Positions 1 through 4,950 of a DNA stretch of 5,593 bases are shown here, one piece after another; positions within the stretch are counted from its first letter, which is position 1, and each line of letters starts with the position of its first letter. The DNA is from Pseudorhodoplanes sp. GTDB lineage: Bacteria; Pseudomonadota; Alphaproteobacteria; Rhizobiales; Xanthobacteraceae. A model generated the notes under the pieces. That model saw only the letters and a program-made list of their open reading frames with translations. It did not search any database and had not been told where the DNA came from. Location of the stretch: positions 1 through 5,593 of the forward strand of contig WBUW01000228.1 in the NCBI GenBank assembly GCA_008933495.1. Direction: 5' to 3'. A program made the position numbers and the translations under genes.

Positions 1-294
1 AGGGAAGGGTGCCTGTGATCCGCGAATTAATAACATTACGGCGGGTTTTAGCCGCTCAGTCAAAGGGCTCCGGGCCAAGAGCCTCAGCCGCGCATTTTTT
101 TGAAGGAAATTCCACAGCTCCCTGGCACCCTACGAGCGCTTAGGGGCCAAGGAAGCTTGCTTGCCGACCTGTGAATTAGGGGGAGATTTGCGACGCGGTG
201 GGATTGGGGGCGAACTTAAGTGCTACCGCTGAATGTCATTATGATTCGCGCCACCACAGCTACATCGGAAAATTAGTTTGAACAAAAGGAATAA
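1..294. other. Non-coding lower-GC stretch at the left edge
   Basis: I see no convincing gene, tRNA or insertion-sequence end here. Composition is more AT-rich and irregular than the right-hand two thirds of the window. Only short inverted repeats of 4-5 bp are visible, for example GGCTC/GAGCC around 66-83. The end of a gene lying further left cannot be excluded. The last 80 bases probably serve as the leader and promoter region of the membrane-protein gene that follows. Confidence 0.4.
216..245 (+). promoter_or_regulatory. Possible sigma70-like promoter of the 170-residue membrane protein
   Basis: A TATGAT hexamer at 240-245 matches the -10 consensus at five of six positions. It lies 18 bp after TTAAGT (216-221), a poor -35. 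The predicted transcript would start about 40 bases before the gene. The match is weak on the -35 side and could be chance in this AT-richer stretch. Confidence 0.22.
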
Positions 295-807
295 ATGATG
301 TCGAGAAAGAAGCCGTCAACTCAGAGTTTCTCGTGGAAAACTTTCAAAGAATGGGTCGCTCGCGTGCGGGCCATTCAAACACTAATAACTATCATATTTA
401 GTGTCACTGCTACGATGGGTACCCTTTATTTTATATATCTCGAATTCGGAAACGCTCTCAACAAATATATGCGGACTACGGACCGTCTAGTAGAGCAAAT
501 TGCCGGTCTTTCTAAAGAGCCCGATAAGCTGAGAACAGAATCAAAGATACTATTGGACCAAATTGTAGCCGACGTAGATCAGCTATTTGAGCGCCTAGCT
601 TCGGAACGAAACCGGGTTACACCGAGGCCGGTTGAAGCACCAATATTGGCTAACATTGCTACAGGTGAAACTAAAGGTCTTTGTCAGCCGGGCGAATATG
701 TTGTCGGACTACAGGTCACTGGCGTTGGTACTGGTGGTCTCTTTTCTAGTGGCCGAATAACTTTCATGTGCGCGGCGATACCGCGACTAAAACTTCCTAA
801 ACGCTGA
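295..807 (+). CDS. Hypothetical single-pass membrane protein with C-terminal two-cysteine domain
   Basis: I do not recognise the family. The 170-residue product has a basic N-terminus, one clear transmembrane segment (about residues 28-48), a charged helical stretch likely to be coiled coil (about 55-107), a short proline-rich linker (110-116) and a Gly-rich beta-type ending. That ending has Cys130 and Cys159 in the context GLCQPGEYVVGLQ...GRITFMCAAIP, a C-x-x-G-x-x-VxG pattern suggesting a small disulfide-closed fold, presumably in the periplasm with the N-terminus inside. Two adjacent ATG codons (295 and 298) compete. AGGA at 287-290 is 4 bases from the first and 7 from the second, so 298 may be the true start. 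GC content and codon choice (many ATA, CTA, ACT codons) differ sharply from the genes to the right, pointing to horizontal acquisition. The gene is convergent with the methyltransferase gene, with 16 bases between the stops. It reads as a real gene, but its function is unknown. Confidence 0.7.
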   Translation: MMSRKKPSTQSFSWKTFKEWVARVRAIQTLITIIFSVTATMGTLYFIYLEFGNALNKYMRTTDRLVEQIAGLSKEPDKLRTESKILLDQIVADVDQLFERLASERNRVTPRPVEAPILANIATGETKGLCQPGEYVVGLQVTGVGTGGLFSSGRITFMCAAIPRLKLPKR

Positions 808-823
808 CCTGTAGTTTTTCTTG

Positions 824-1579
824 CTAGCTTTCCGGCTCGGCCGCGAACGTCATGCGCGCTTGGTTGTGGCCGATATTGCGTGCGGCGCGCCGCGCCGAGA
901 AGCCGGCGGCGGCGAGCGTGCGCAGCATGTCCGCTTCGCTGTAGCGGGTGAGCCCCATGCGCCGGCGCAGCTTGCGGTATCCCGACAGGGCCGTGCGCAT
1001 CAGGCCAACGAGCGCGGCGACGAGAAAGCCGTTGGCGGCGGCGAGCGCAAGCAACGCCCTCGCGTCGGTCACGATGCTGACGTTCGGCTGCACCACGTCG
1101 CCGATGACAAGCCGCCCGTCGGCGCGCAGCAGGCGGCGGAACAAGGCGAGCAGCGCCGTCAAGTCGGCGACCGTGAGATATTGCGCGACCGAATGCATGA
1201 CGACGAGGTCGAGGCTTTGGCCGGACAGCGCCGCGACCGCCTCCGGCGCCAGCACCGCAATGCGGCCGTCACCGGCGAAGCGCTGCTGCAGGCGCTCGCG
1301 CAGGTGCGGCGCCGCCTCGCACAGGATCAGCCGTCCCGCGTGCTCCGCCAGCCGCTCCGCATAGAGCGCCTCGCCGCAGCCGTAATCGAGCACGGTCAGG
1401 CCGGGCCGCGCGAGATAGCGCCCGATCCCCGCCGCCACAAGCGCGGCATGGACCTGCCGGTGGCGCGCGTTGACGTAAATCGGATGATTGGAATCGAAGA
1501 ATGAAATCCAGTCGGCCAAGTGATGTCTCGTCGTTGCGGCCGTACGAGGCAAAGCCGCCGGCCGCCATCCTTCATACAC
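824..1579 (-). CDS. Class I SAM-dependent methyltransferase
   Basis: The product of about 251 residues has a Rossmann-type methyltransferase fold. SAM-binding motif I is VLDYGCGEA (residues 63-71). The acidic residue at the end of strand 2 is Glu88 in LCEAAP. A motif IV-like segment, DLVVMHSVAQYL, spans 124-135, and a post-motif segment, LRADGRLVIGDV, spans 151-162. The conserved-looking ending NIGHNQARMTF resembles a group of rhizobial methyltransferases whose substrate I cannot name. It is probably a small-molecule or lipid enzyme, because no nucleic-acid recognition domain is visible. The start is uncertain. The frame opens with GTG at 1579 without a good Shine-Dalgarno sequence, and a TTG at codon 10 (1552) is an alternative. 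The conserved part begins near residue 18 (TRHHLADW), so little depends on it. The gene lies 78 bases downstream of the cupin gene on the same strand and may be cotranscribed with it. Confidence 0.85.
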   Translation of the reverse strand: MYEGWRPAALPRTAATTRHHLADWISFFDSNHPIYVNARHRQVHAALVAAGIGRYLARPGLTVLDYGCGEALYAERLAEHAGRLILCEAAPHLRERLQQRFAGDGRIAVLAPEAVAALSGQSLDLVVMHSVAQYLTVADLTALLALFRRLLRADGRLVIGDVVQPNVSIVTDARALLALAAANGFLVAALVGLMRTALSGYRKLRRRMGLTRYSEADMLRTLAAAGFSARRAARNIGHNQARMTFAAEPES

Positions 1580-1657
1580 GCCGGCTTTGCGTCAATTTCG
1601 AGGGGGCGCAGGCGGTTTCGCCAGCTCCGGAAACAATCCGCCGTATTTTCCCGCGCG

Positions 1658-2182
1658 TCACTTCGCCCACAACTTCAGCAGCGGCCCGTTCTTGCCATAG
1701 ACCGGATCGCTGTCCGGTACCGGCACCTGCGCGATCGTGGCGAGCGCCTTTTCGCGTTCGGCCTTGCTGCCGCGGCAAAGGTCGAAGCGGCCGGTCTTCG
1801 GGTAAGCGCCGATGACGACGAGGTCGGGCGAGGCCCACAGGCATTGGTGGCCGGTGCCGGCCGGCAGGATCACCACATCGCCCGGGCCGATATCGAGCTC
1901 CTCGCCGTTCGCCCCGCCGAAGCGCACCTTGGCGCGCCCGCGCGCAATGCCGAGCGCCTCATGGATCATCGAATGGTAATGCACGTACTCGTAGATGCCG
2001 TTGCGCCAGAGATTGCCCCAGCCGTTGCCGGCGATGACGTTCTCGACCAGCGATTCCGGGTCGGGCGTGCCGGCGAGATTGATGGCGTCGCGATAGACGA
2101 CGAAGGGCAGCGCCGGGTTGTTGGGGATCGCGCCGTCGTCGGGAAACAGGAACGTGACTGGCTGCGGTTTTCGCTTCGACAT
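1658..2182 (-). CDS. YjlB-like cupin domain protein
   Basis: This is a single-domain cupin of 174 residues. The metal-binding motif appears as YEYVHYHSMIHEALGIARG. From the start used here, the candidate ligands are His68, His70 and Glu75 (or nearby His74), and the second motif, GDVVILPAGTGH, supplies His112. The N-terminal block, DDGAIPNNPALPFVVYR, and the tail, VPVPDSDPVYG, match what I recall of the Bacillus YjlB family (COG4297), whose members have no assigned reaction. The frame is open to another ATG at 2203. I chose 2182 because AAGG stands about 9 bases upstream of it and the added residues MPARSSR look non-conserved. The gene follows the MerR-family regulator on the same strand with about 50 bases between, so read-through from the regulator is possible. 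The fold is secure; the substrate is unknown. Confidence 0.85.
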   Translation of the reverse strand: MSKRKPQPVTFLFPDDGAIPNNPALPFVVYRDAINLAGTPDPESLVENVIAGNGWGNLWRNGIYEYVHYHSMIHEALGIARGRAKVRFGGANGEELDIGPGDVVILPAGTGHQCLWASPDLVVIGAYPKTGRFDLCRGSKAEREKALATIAQVPVPDSDPVYGKNGPLLKLWAK

Positions 2183-2235
2183 CCGGGAAGACCTTGCGGG
2201 CATATTGGCCTAACAGCAGCCCATTAATAGGGTCT

Positions 2236-2715
2236 TTACGAACCGCGGCGGGTAGCCCGCCCGGTGGCCGCGCGCGCCGTCTGATCTGGCGCCGGCTCCG
2301 GTGCCGACGTCAATGCATCGATGATCGGGCACCGCTCCTGGCGGCCGGGCCGGCAGGCCGCCGTCAACTCGGCCAGGGCCTGTTCAAGAACCCGCAGGCT
2401 TGCGATCTTGTCGCGAACCGCCGCAAGCTGGCGCAGCGACACCGCCTTCGTCCGTTCGCAGGATTGCGCGTCGCTGCCGTCCAGCCGGAGCAGCGTGCCG
2501 ATATCCGCAAGCGGGAAACCGAGACTGCGGCTGCGACGGATGAAGGTTAGCCGGCGGACATGCTCCTCGTCATAGGCGCGAAGCCCGCCGCGCGTGCGCG
2601 GCGGTGGCGGCAGCAGGCCGGCGCGTTCGTAGTAGCGAATGGTTTCGATATTCACGCCGGTCAGGGCCGAGAGCCGCCCGATCATCAACGGCCCAGTTCT
2701 CGAATTCGTGTTCAT
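2236..2715 (-). CDS. MerR-family transcriptional regulator, metal-sensing type
   Basis: This 159-residue DNA-binding protein has the MerR winged helix-turn-helix at residues 11-80 (MIGRLSALTGVNIETIRYYE, then GGLRAYDEEHVRRLTFIRR). A dimerisation helix (about 88-118) and a metal-loop ending in CRPGRQERCPII follow. Cysteines at 86, 121 and 129 correspond to the three Hg-binding cysteines of Tn501 MerR (82, 117, 126). The 121-129 spacing is one residue shorter than in Tn501 MerR and equals the CueR loop. The sensed metal could be Hg(II), another thiophilic ion, or Cu(I)/Zn(II); the Cys86 position favours a MerR-like site. The C-terminal 24 residues are Pro/Ala/Arg-rich and look unstructured. The gene is divergent from the CxxC micropeptide and GDCCVxC genes and faces a MerR-type promoter, so it probably represses and activates that promoter. 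ATG at 2715 has a weak ribosome site; Met11 (2685) is a possible alternative start. Confidence 0.9.
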   Translation of the reverse strand: MNTNSRTGPLMIGRLSALTGVNIETIRYYERAGLLPPPPRTRGGLRAYDEEHVRRLTFIRRSRSLGFPLADIGTLLRLDGSDAQSCERTKAVSLRQLAAVRDKIASLRVLEQALAELTAACRPGRQERCPIIDALTSAPEPAPDQTARAATGRATRRGS

Positions 2716-2734
2716 GGTCGCGTCTTTTTCCGGC

Positions 2735-2765
2735 TTGCGTCTGTAGTTGCTACAGACGCTAGCCT
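2735..2765 (+). promoter_or_regulatory. MerR-type promoter/operator with 19-bp spacer
   Basis: A -35 element TTGCGT (2735-2740) and a -10 element TAGCCT (2760-2765) are separated by exactly 19 bp. This is the over-long spacing that MerR-family activators correct by untwisting DNA. Most of the spacer is a perfect dyad: GCGTCTGTAG (2737-2746), TTG, then CTACAGACGC (2750-2759), placed as in mer and cue operators. It reads toward the micropeptide and GDCCVxC genes, with a predicted start near 2772. The regulator's own leader lies on the other side, which suggests that the same site controls both directions. Confidence 0.8.
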
Positions 2766-2813
2766 ATTGCCGGTTCCGGTTTGGCCGGCTTCAATTCAAG
2801 GTGATGGAGCGAT

Positions 2814-2900
2814 ATGATGGCTATTCGACTGGTTATTGCGGCCGCGACATTGGTTGCGCTCGGCGCGACGGCGTATGCGATCTGCCCGTTGTGTCAGTAG
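2814..2900 (+). CDS. Micropeptide with signal/anchor sequence ending in ICPLCQ
   Basis: This 28-residue open frame begins with two ATG codons (2814, 2817). GGAG at 2806-2809 lies 4 bases from the first and 7 from the second, so the second ATG is the better start. The product is one hydrophobic helix after a single Arg (residues 3-22, LVIAAATLVALGATAYA), followed by only ICPLCQ, a CxxC pair. It ends in AYA, a plausible signal-peptidase site. Cleavage would release a hexapeptide; without cleavage, the CxxC pair would sit at the periplasmic face of the membrane. It is the first gene after the MerR-type promoter and lies 34 bases upstream of the GDCCVxC gene, so it is probably in the same transcript. 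A role in binding or handing over a thiophilic metal is inference. A leader peptide or a remnant of a longer gene are alternatives. Confidence 0.6.
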   Translation: MMAIRLVIAAATLVALGATAYAICPLCQ

Positions 2901-2934
2901 GCTTTGGTGACGGCGGCAATCCCGCGGAGGTCGC

Positions 2935-3147
2935 TTGTCCACGTCCGACTGCCATTCAGTTCTGACCTGTCCGGTCTGCGGCTATGCGGCAAGCGAAACG
3001 ATGCCGCGCGACGCCTGCGTCTTCTTTTACGACTGCCGGCAATGTCACACCCGCCTCAAGCCGAAGCCGGGCGATTGCTGCGTCTTCTGCTCGTACGGTT
3101 CGAAGCCGTGCCCGCCGAAGCAAAACGACCCGGGTTGCCGCTGCTAG
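2935..3147 (+). CDS. GDCCVxC-domain cysteine-rich small protein
   Basis: This 70-residue protein has 11 cysteines. It contains a zinc-ribbon-like pair, CPVCG (12-16), the block TMPRDACVFFYDCRQCH, and the family signature GDCCVFCSYGS (46-56), followed by KPCPPKQ and a Cys-rich tail. I recognise this as the GDCCVxC-domain (seleno)protein family, small proteins often found with mercury or other metal-resistance genes. Their biochemical activity is not established as far as I know. All positions here are ordinary Cys codons (TGC/TGT), with no in-frame TGA for selenocysteine. The start is TTG at 2935, supported by a strong GGAGG at 2926-2930, 4 bases away. It has no signal peptide and is presumably cytoplasmic. 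It shares the MerR-type promoter with the micropeptide. Its TAG stop overlaps the first base of the tandem repeat array. Metal or thiol binding is a reasonable inference. Confidence 0.88.
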   Translation: MSTSDCHSVLTCPVCGYAASETMPRDACVFFYDCRQCHTRLKPKPGDCCVFCSYGSKPCPPKQNDPGCRC

Positions 3148-3381
3148 AGCATGATCCCGAAAAGTGCGAAGCGGTTTTCGGAAAAGATCATGCTCAAGCA
3201 AAGAGCGCGATCATGATCCCGAAAAGTGCGAAGCGGTTTTCGGAAAAGATCATGCTCAGGCAAAGAGCGCGATCATGATCCCGAAAAGTGCGAAGCGGTT
3301 TTCGGAAAAGATCATGCTCAGGCAAAGAGCGCGATCATGATCCCGAAAAGTGCGAAGCGGTTTTCGGAAAAGATCATGCGC
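3147..3381. repeat. Four tandem copies of a 62-bp palindromic element
   Basis: Copies of a 49-bp hairpin unit lie at 3147-3195, 3209-3257, 3271-3319 and 3333-3381. They are separated by 13-bp linkers (AAGCAAAGAGCGC or AGGCAAAGAGCGC), giving an exact 62-bp period. Each unit has outer arms GAGCATGATC/GATCATGCTC and inner arms CCGAAAA/TTTTCGG around an 11-base loop, with four extra A on the right side. Copies 2-4 start GATC instead of GAGC, and copy 4 ends GCGC. The unit resembles a dispersed palindromic repeat common between genes in Bradyrhizobium and relatives. In RNA from the GDCCVxC operon the copies would fold into a row of stem-loops that could protect or end the transcript. Confidence 0.93.
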
Positions 3382-3395
3382 AGAAAAAGAACCGA

Positions 3396-3430
3396 AGCGG
3401 GATGACTTTTCTTCGAATCGTCATCCCGCT
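3396..3430 (-). terminator. Hairpin after carA, probable terminator
   Basis: Perfect 11-bp arms, AGCGGGATGAC (3396-3406) and GTCATCCCGCT (3420-3430), flank a 13-base loop. The hairpin starts directly after the carA stop codon. Read in the carA direction, it is followed about 8 bases later by CTTTTTC, so it may act as a rho-independent terminator, although the T run is late and short. It has no T run in the opposite direction. The GCGGGATGAC arms also resemble dispersed intergenic palindromes of this bacterial group. Confidence 0.55.
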
Positions 3431-4654
3431 CTAGCGGGCCGGGTTACCGGGGGCGCTCGTTGCCCGGCCGCCCGTGCGCGCGCGCATGAGCCCGGTGAAG
3501 CGCCCGAAGAGATAGTGTGAATCGCGCGGGCCGGGCGAGGCTTCCGGGTGGTATTGTACCGAGAAGACCGGCTTGTCGCTGAGCGCAAGTCCCGCATTCG
3601 AGCCGTCGAACAGCGAGACGTGCGTCTGCACGACATTCTTCGGCAGCGAATCCTTGTCGACCGCGAAGCCGTGATTCATCGAGGTGATTTCCACCTTGCC
3701 GGTGGTCATGTCCTTCACCGGATGGTTGGCGCCGTGGTGGCCCTGATGCATCTTCATGGTCTTGCCGCCGAGCGCGATGCCGAGCATCTGGTGGCCGAGA
3801 CAGATGCCGAAGGTCGGGATGTTCTTGTCGATCACCGCGCGGATCACCGGCACGGCATATTCGCCGGTGGCGGCCGGGTCGCCCGGACCGTTGGAGAGGA
3901 AGACGCCGTCCGGCTTGAGCGCCAGGATGTCCTCGGCTGAGGTCGTGGCCGGCACCACCGTCACCTTGCAGCCCGACGCCGCCAGCAGGCGCAGGATGTT
4001 GCGCTTGATGCCGTAGTCGATGGCGACGACATGGAATTCCGGCTGCTGCTGCCGGCCATAGCCCTTGTTCCAGACCCATTCGGTCTCGTCCCAGGTGAAG
4101 CGCTGGGCGCTGGTCACCATCGGCACGAGGTCCATGCCGACCAGGCCCGGCCATTCGCGCGCTTCTTTTTTCAGCGCGGCGAGGTCGAACTCCCCGGAGA
4201 GCGCGTGCGCGATCACGGCGTTGGGCATGCCCTTTTCGCGGATCAGCGTGGTGAGCGCGCGCGTGTCGATCCCCGACAGGCCGATGATGCCGCGGCTCTT
4301 GAGCCAAAGGTCGAGATGGCGGGTGGCGCGATAGTTCGACGGTGCGGTGATGCCGGTGTGCAGGATCGCCCCGCGCGCGCCCGGCGTCGCCGCCAGGTTC
4401 ACGGTCTCGATGTCGTCCTCGTTGGTGCCGACATTGCCGATATGCGGGAAGGTGAAGGTGATGATCTGGCCGGCATAGGAGGGGTCGGTGAGGATTTCCT
4501 CATAGCCGGTCATCGCGGTATTGAAGCAGACCTCGCCGACCGCGGAGCCGGTGGCGCCCAAGCCGGTGCCTTTCAGCACCGTGCCGTCGGCGAGCACGAG
4601 CAGGGCGGTGGCCGCAGGTTCAGCCCAGCCGGAATCGTCTTGTTTGAGGCTCAT
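3431..4654 (-). CDS. carA: Carbamoyl-phosphate synthase small subunit (glutaminase)
   Basis: This subunit hydrolyses glutamine and passes ammonia to CarB for carbamoyl phosphate, the precursor of arginine and pyrimidines, in the cytoplasm. From the ATG used here (407 residues, normal for alphaproteobacteria), the N-terminal CPSase small-chain domain (about 16-150) shows GEVCFNTAMTGYEEILTDPS and the conserved FPHIGNVGTN. The class I glutamine amidotransferase domain (about 207-395) shows FLSNGPGDP, the nucleophile Cys285 in FGICLGHQ, and the His369/Glu371 pair in VQYHPEASPGP. All catalytic residues are present. The C-terminal 18 residues are a variable Arg/Gly-rich tail. The frame extends upstream to a TTG at 4690, but ATG 4654 fits the family length, and the TTG is part of a likely -35 box. 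carB is not in the window. The gene is divergent from a small membrane-protein gene. Confidence 0.97.
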   Translation of the reverse strand: MSLKQDDSGWAEPAATALLVLADGTVLKGTGLGATGSAVGEVCFNTAMTGYEEILTDPSYAGQIITFTFPHIGNVGTNEDDIETVNLAATPGARGAILHTGITAPSNYRATRHLDLWLKSRGIIGLSGIDTRALTTLIREKGMPNAVIAHALSGEFDLAALKKEAREWPGLVGMDLVPMVTSAQRFTWDETEWVWNKGYGRQQQPEFHVVAIDYGIKRNILRLLAASGCKVTVVPATTSAEDILALKPDGVFLSNGPGDPAATGEYAVPVIRAVIDKNIPTFGICLGHQMLGIALGGKTMKMHQGHHGANHPVKDMTTGKVEITSMNHGFAVDKDSLPKNVVQTHVSLFDGSNAGLALSDKPVFSVQYHPEASPGPRDSHYLFGRFTGLMRARTGGRATSAPGNPAR

Positions 4655-4662
4655 GAGCGGCC

Positions 4663-4690
4663 TAAATAGCGCGCTATCCCGCGCCGTCAA
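4663..4690 (-). promoter_or_regulatory. Likely carA promoter with overlapping 12-bp palindrome
   Basis: On the minus strand, TTGACG (4690-4685) and TATTTA (4668-4663) form -35 and -10 elements with a 16-bp spacer. The predicted start near 4656 would leave almost no leader before the ATG at 4654. The perfect palindrome ATAGCGCGCTAT (4666-4677) overlaps the -10 and spacer and could be an operator. It sits in the short divergent gap, so it could affect both directions. Confidence 0.45.
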
Positions 4691-4941
4691 TGAGGCTTTT
4701 TGCGGCCATGGACTTGCTCACGGCATTCGGGCTTTTTTCCGTAACGGCCATGGTGGTCTGCTATGTATTTCAGGACCGCAGCCCCTGGTTCGTGCTGGGT
4801 CTGGCTGTCGCATGCGCCCTGGCCGCATTGTCCGCGATCCTGTACGACGTCTGGCCGCTCGGGATCATCGCGGCGATCTGGGCGCTGGTCGCGCTCTGGC
4901 GCTTTCGGCGGCGCTGTGCCGTTTCACTCACGAACCGATGA
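4690..4941 (+). CDS. Small hypothetical inner-membrane protein
   Basis: The 83-residue product is almost wholly hydrophobic. A first helix spans about 8-27 (LLTAFGLFSVTAMVVCYVF), and a polar turn, QDRSPW, follows. A second helix covers about 33-52 and a third about 54-70 (WPLGIIAAIWALVALW), then a basic tail RFRRRC, which suggests the C-terminus lies in the cytoplasm. I do not recognise a named family. Similar small membrane proteins do, to my recollection, occur next to GatB/YqeY genes in related bacteria. Neither ATG (4690, or 4708 at Met7) has a strong ribosome site; MDLLTAFG at 4708 looks like a natural beginning and may be the true start. The stop lies 9 bases before the GatB/YqeY start, so the two are probably cotranscribed. 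No function can be assigned. Confidence 0.65.
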   Translation: MRLFAAMDLLTAFGLFSVTAMVVCYVFQDRSPWFVLGLAVACALAALSAILYDVWPLGIIAAIWALVALWRFRRRCAVSLTNR

Positions 4942-4950
4942 GGTCATGCC

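Noticed and set aside
805..823. Terminator between the membrane protein and the methyltransferase
   Set aside because: There is a TTTTT at 815-819 but no stable stem before it on either strand.
821..1504. Long open frame on the plus strand opposite the methyltransferase
   Set aside because: It is Arg/Ala/Gly/His-rich without domain character, typical of the antisense of a GC-rich gene. The minus strand carries clear methyltransferase motifs.
2935..3147. Selenocysteine in the GDCCVxC protein
   Set aside because: Every signature position is encoded by TGC or TGT; there is no in-frame TGA before the TAG stop.
2904..3278. Longer plus-strand reading frame over the GDCCVxC gene and repeats
   Set aside because: It overlaps the GDCCVxC gene in another frame, continues into the palindromic repeats, and has no recognisable protein features. 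The GDCCVxC frame has a strong ribosome site and family signature.
3147..3381. CRISPR array
   Set aside because: Repeat plus linker is repeated as a whole; the 13-bp linkers are nearly identical rather than unique spacers, and the 49-bp unit is a long palindrome of known intergenic type. No cas genes are in the window.
4031..4669. Long open frame opposite carA
   Set aside because: It is low-complexity antisense of a fully conserved carA.
4655..4690. TTG at 4690 as the carA start
   Set aside because: The extra 12 residues are not expected for CarA, and the TTG belongs to a plausible -35 element. ATG 4654 gives the usual length.
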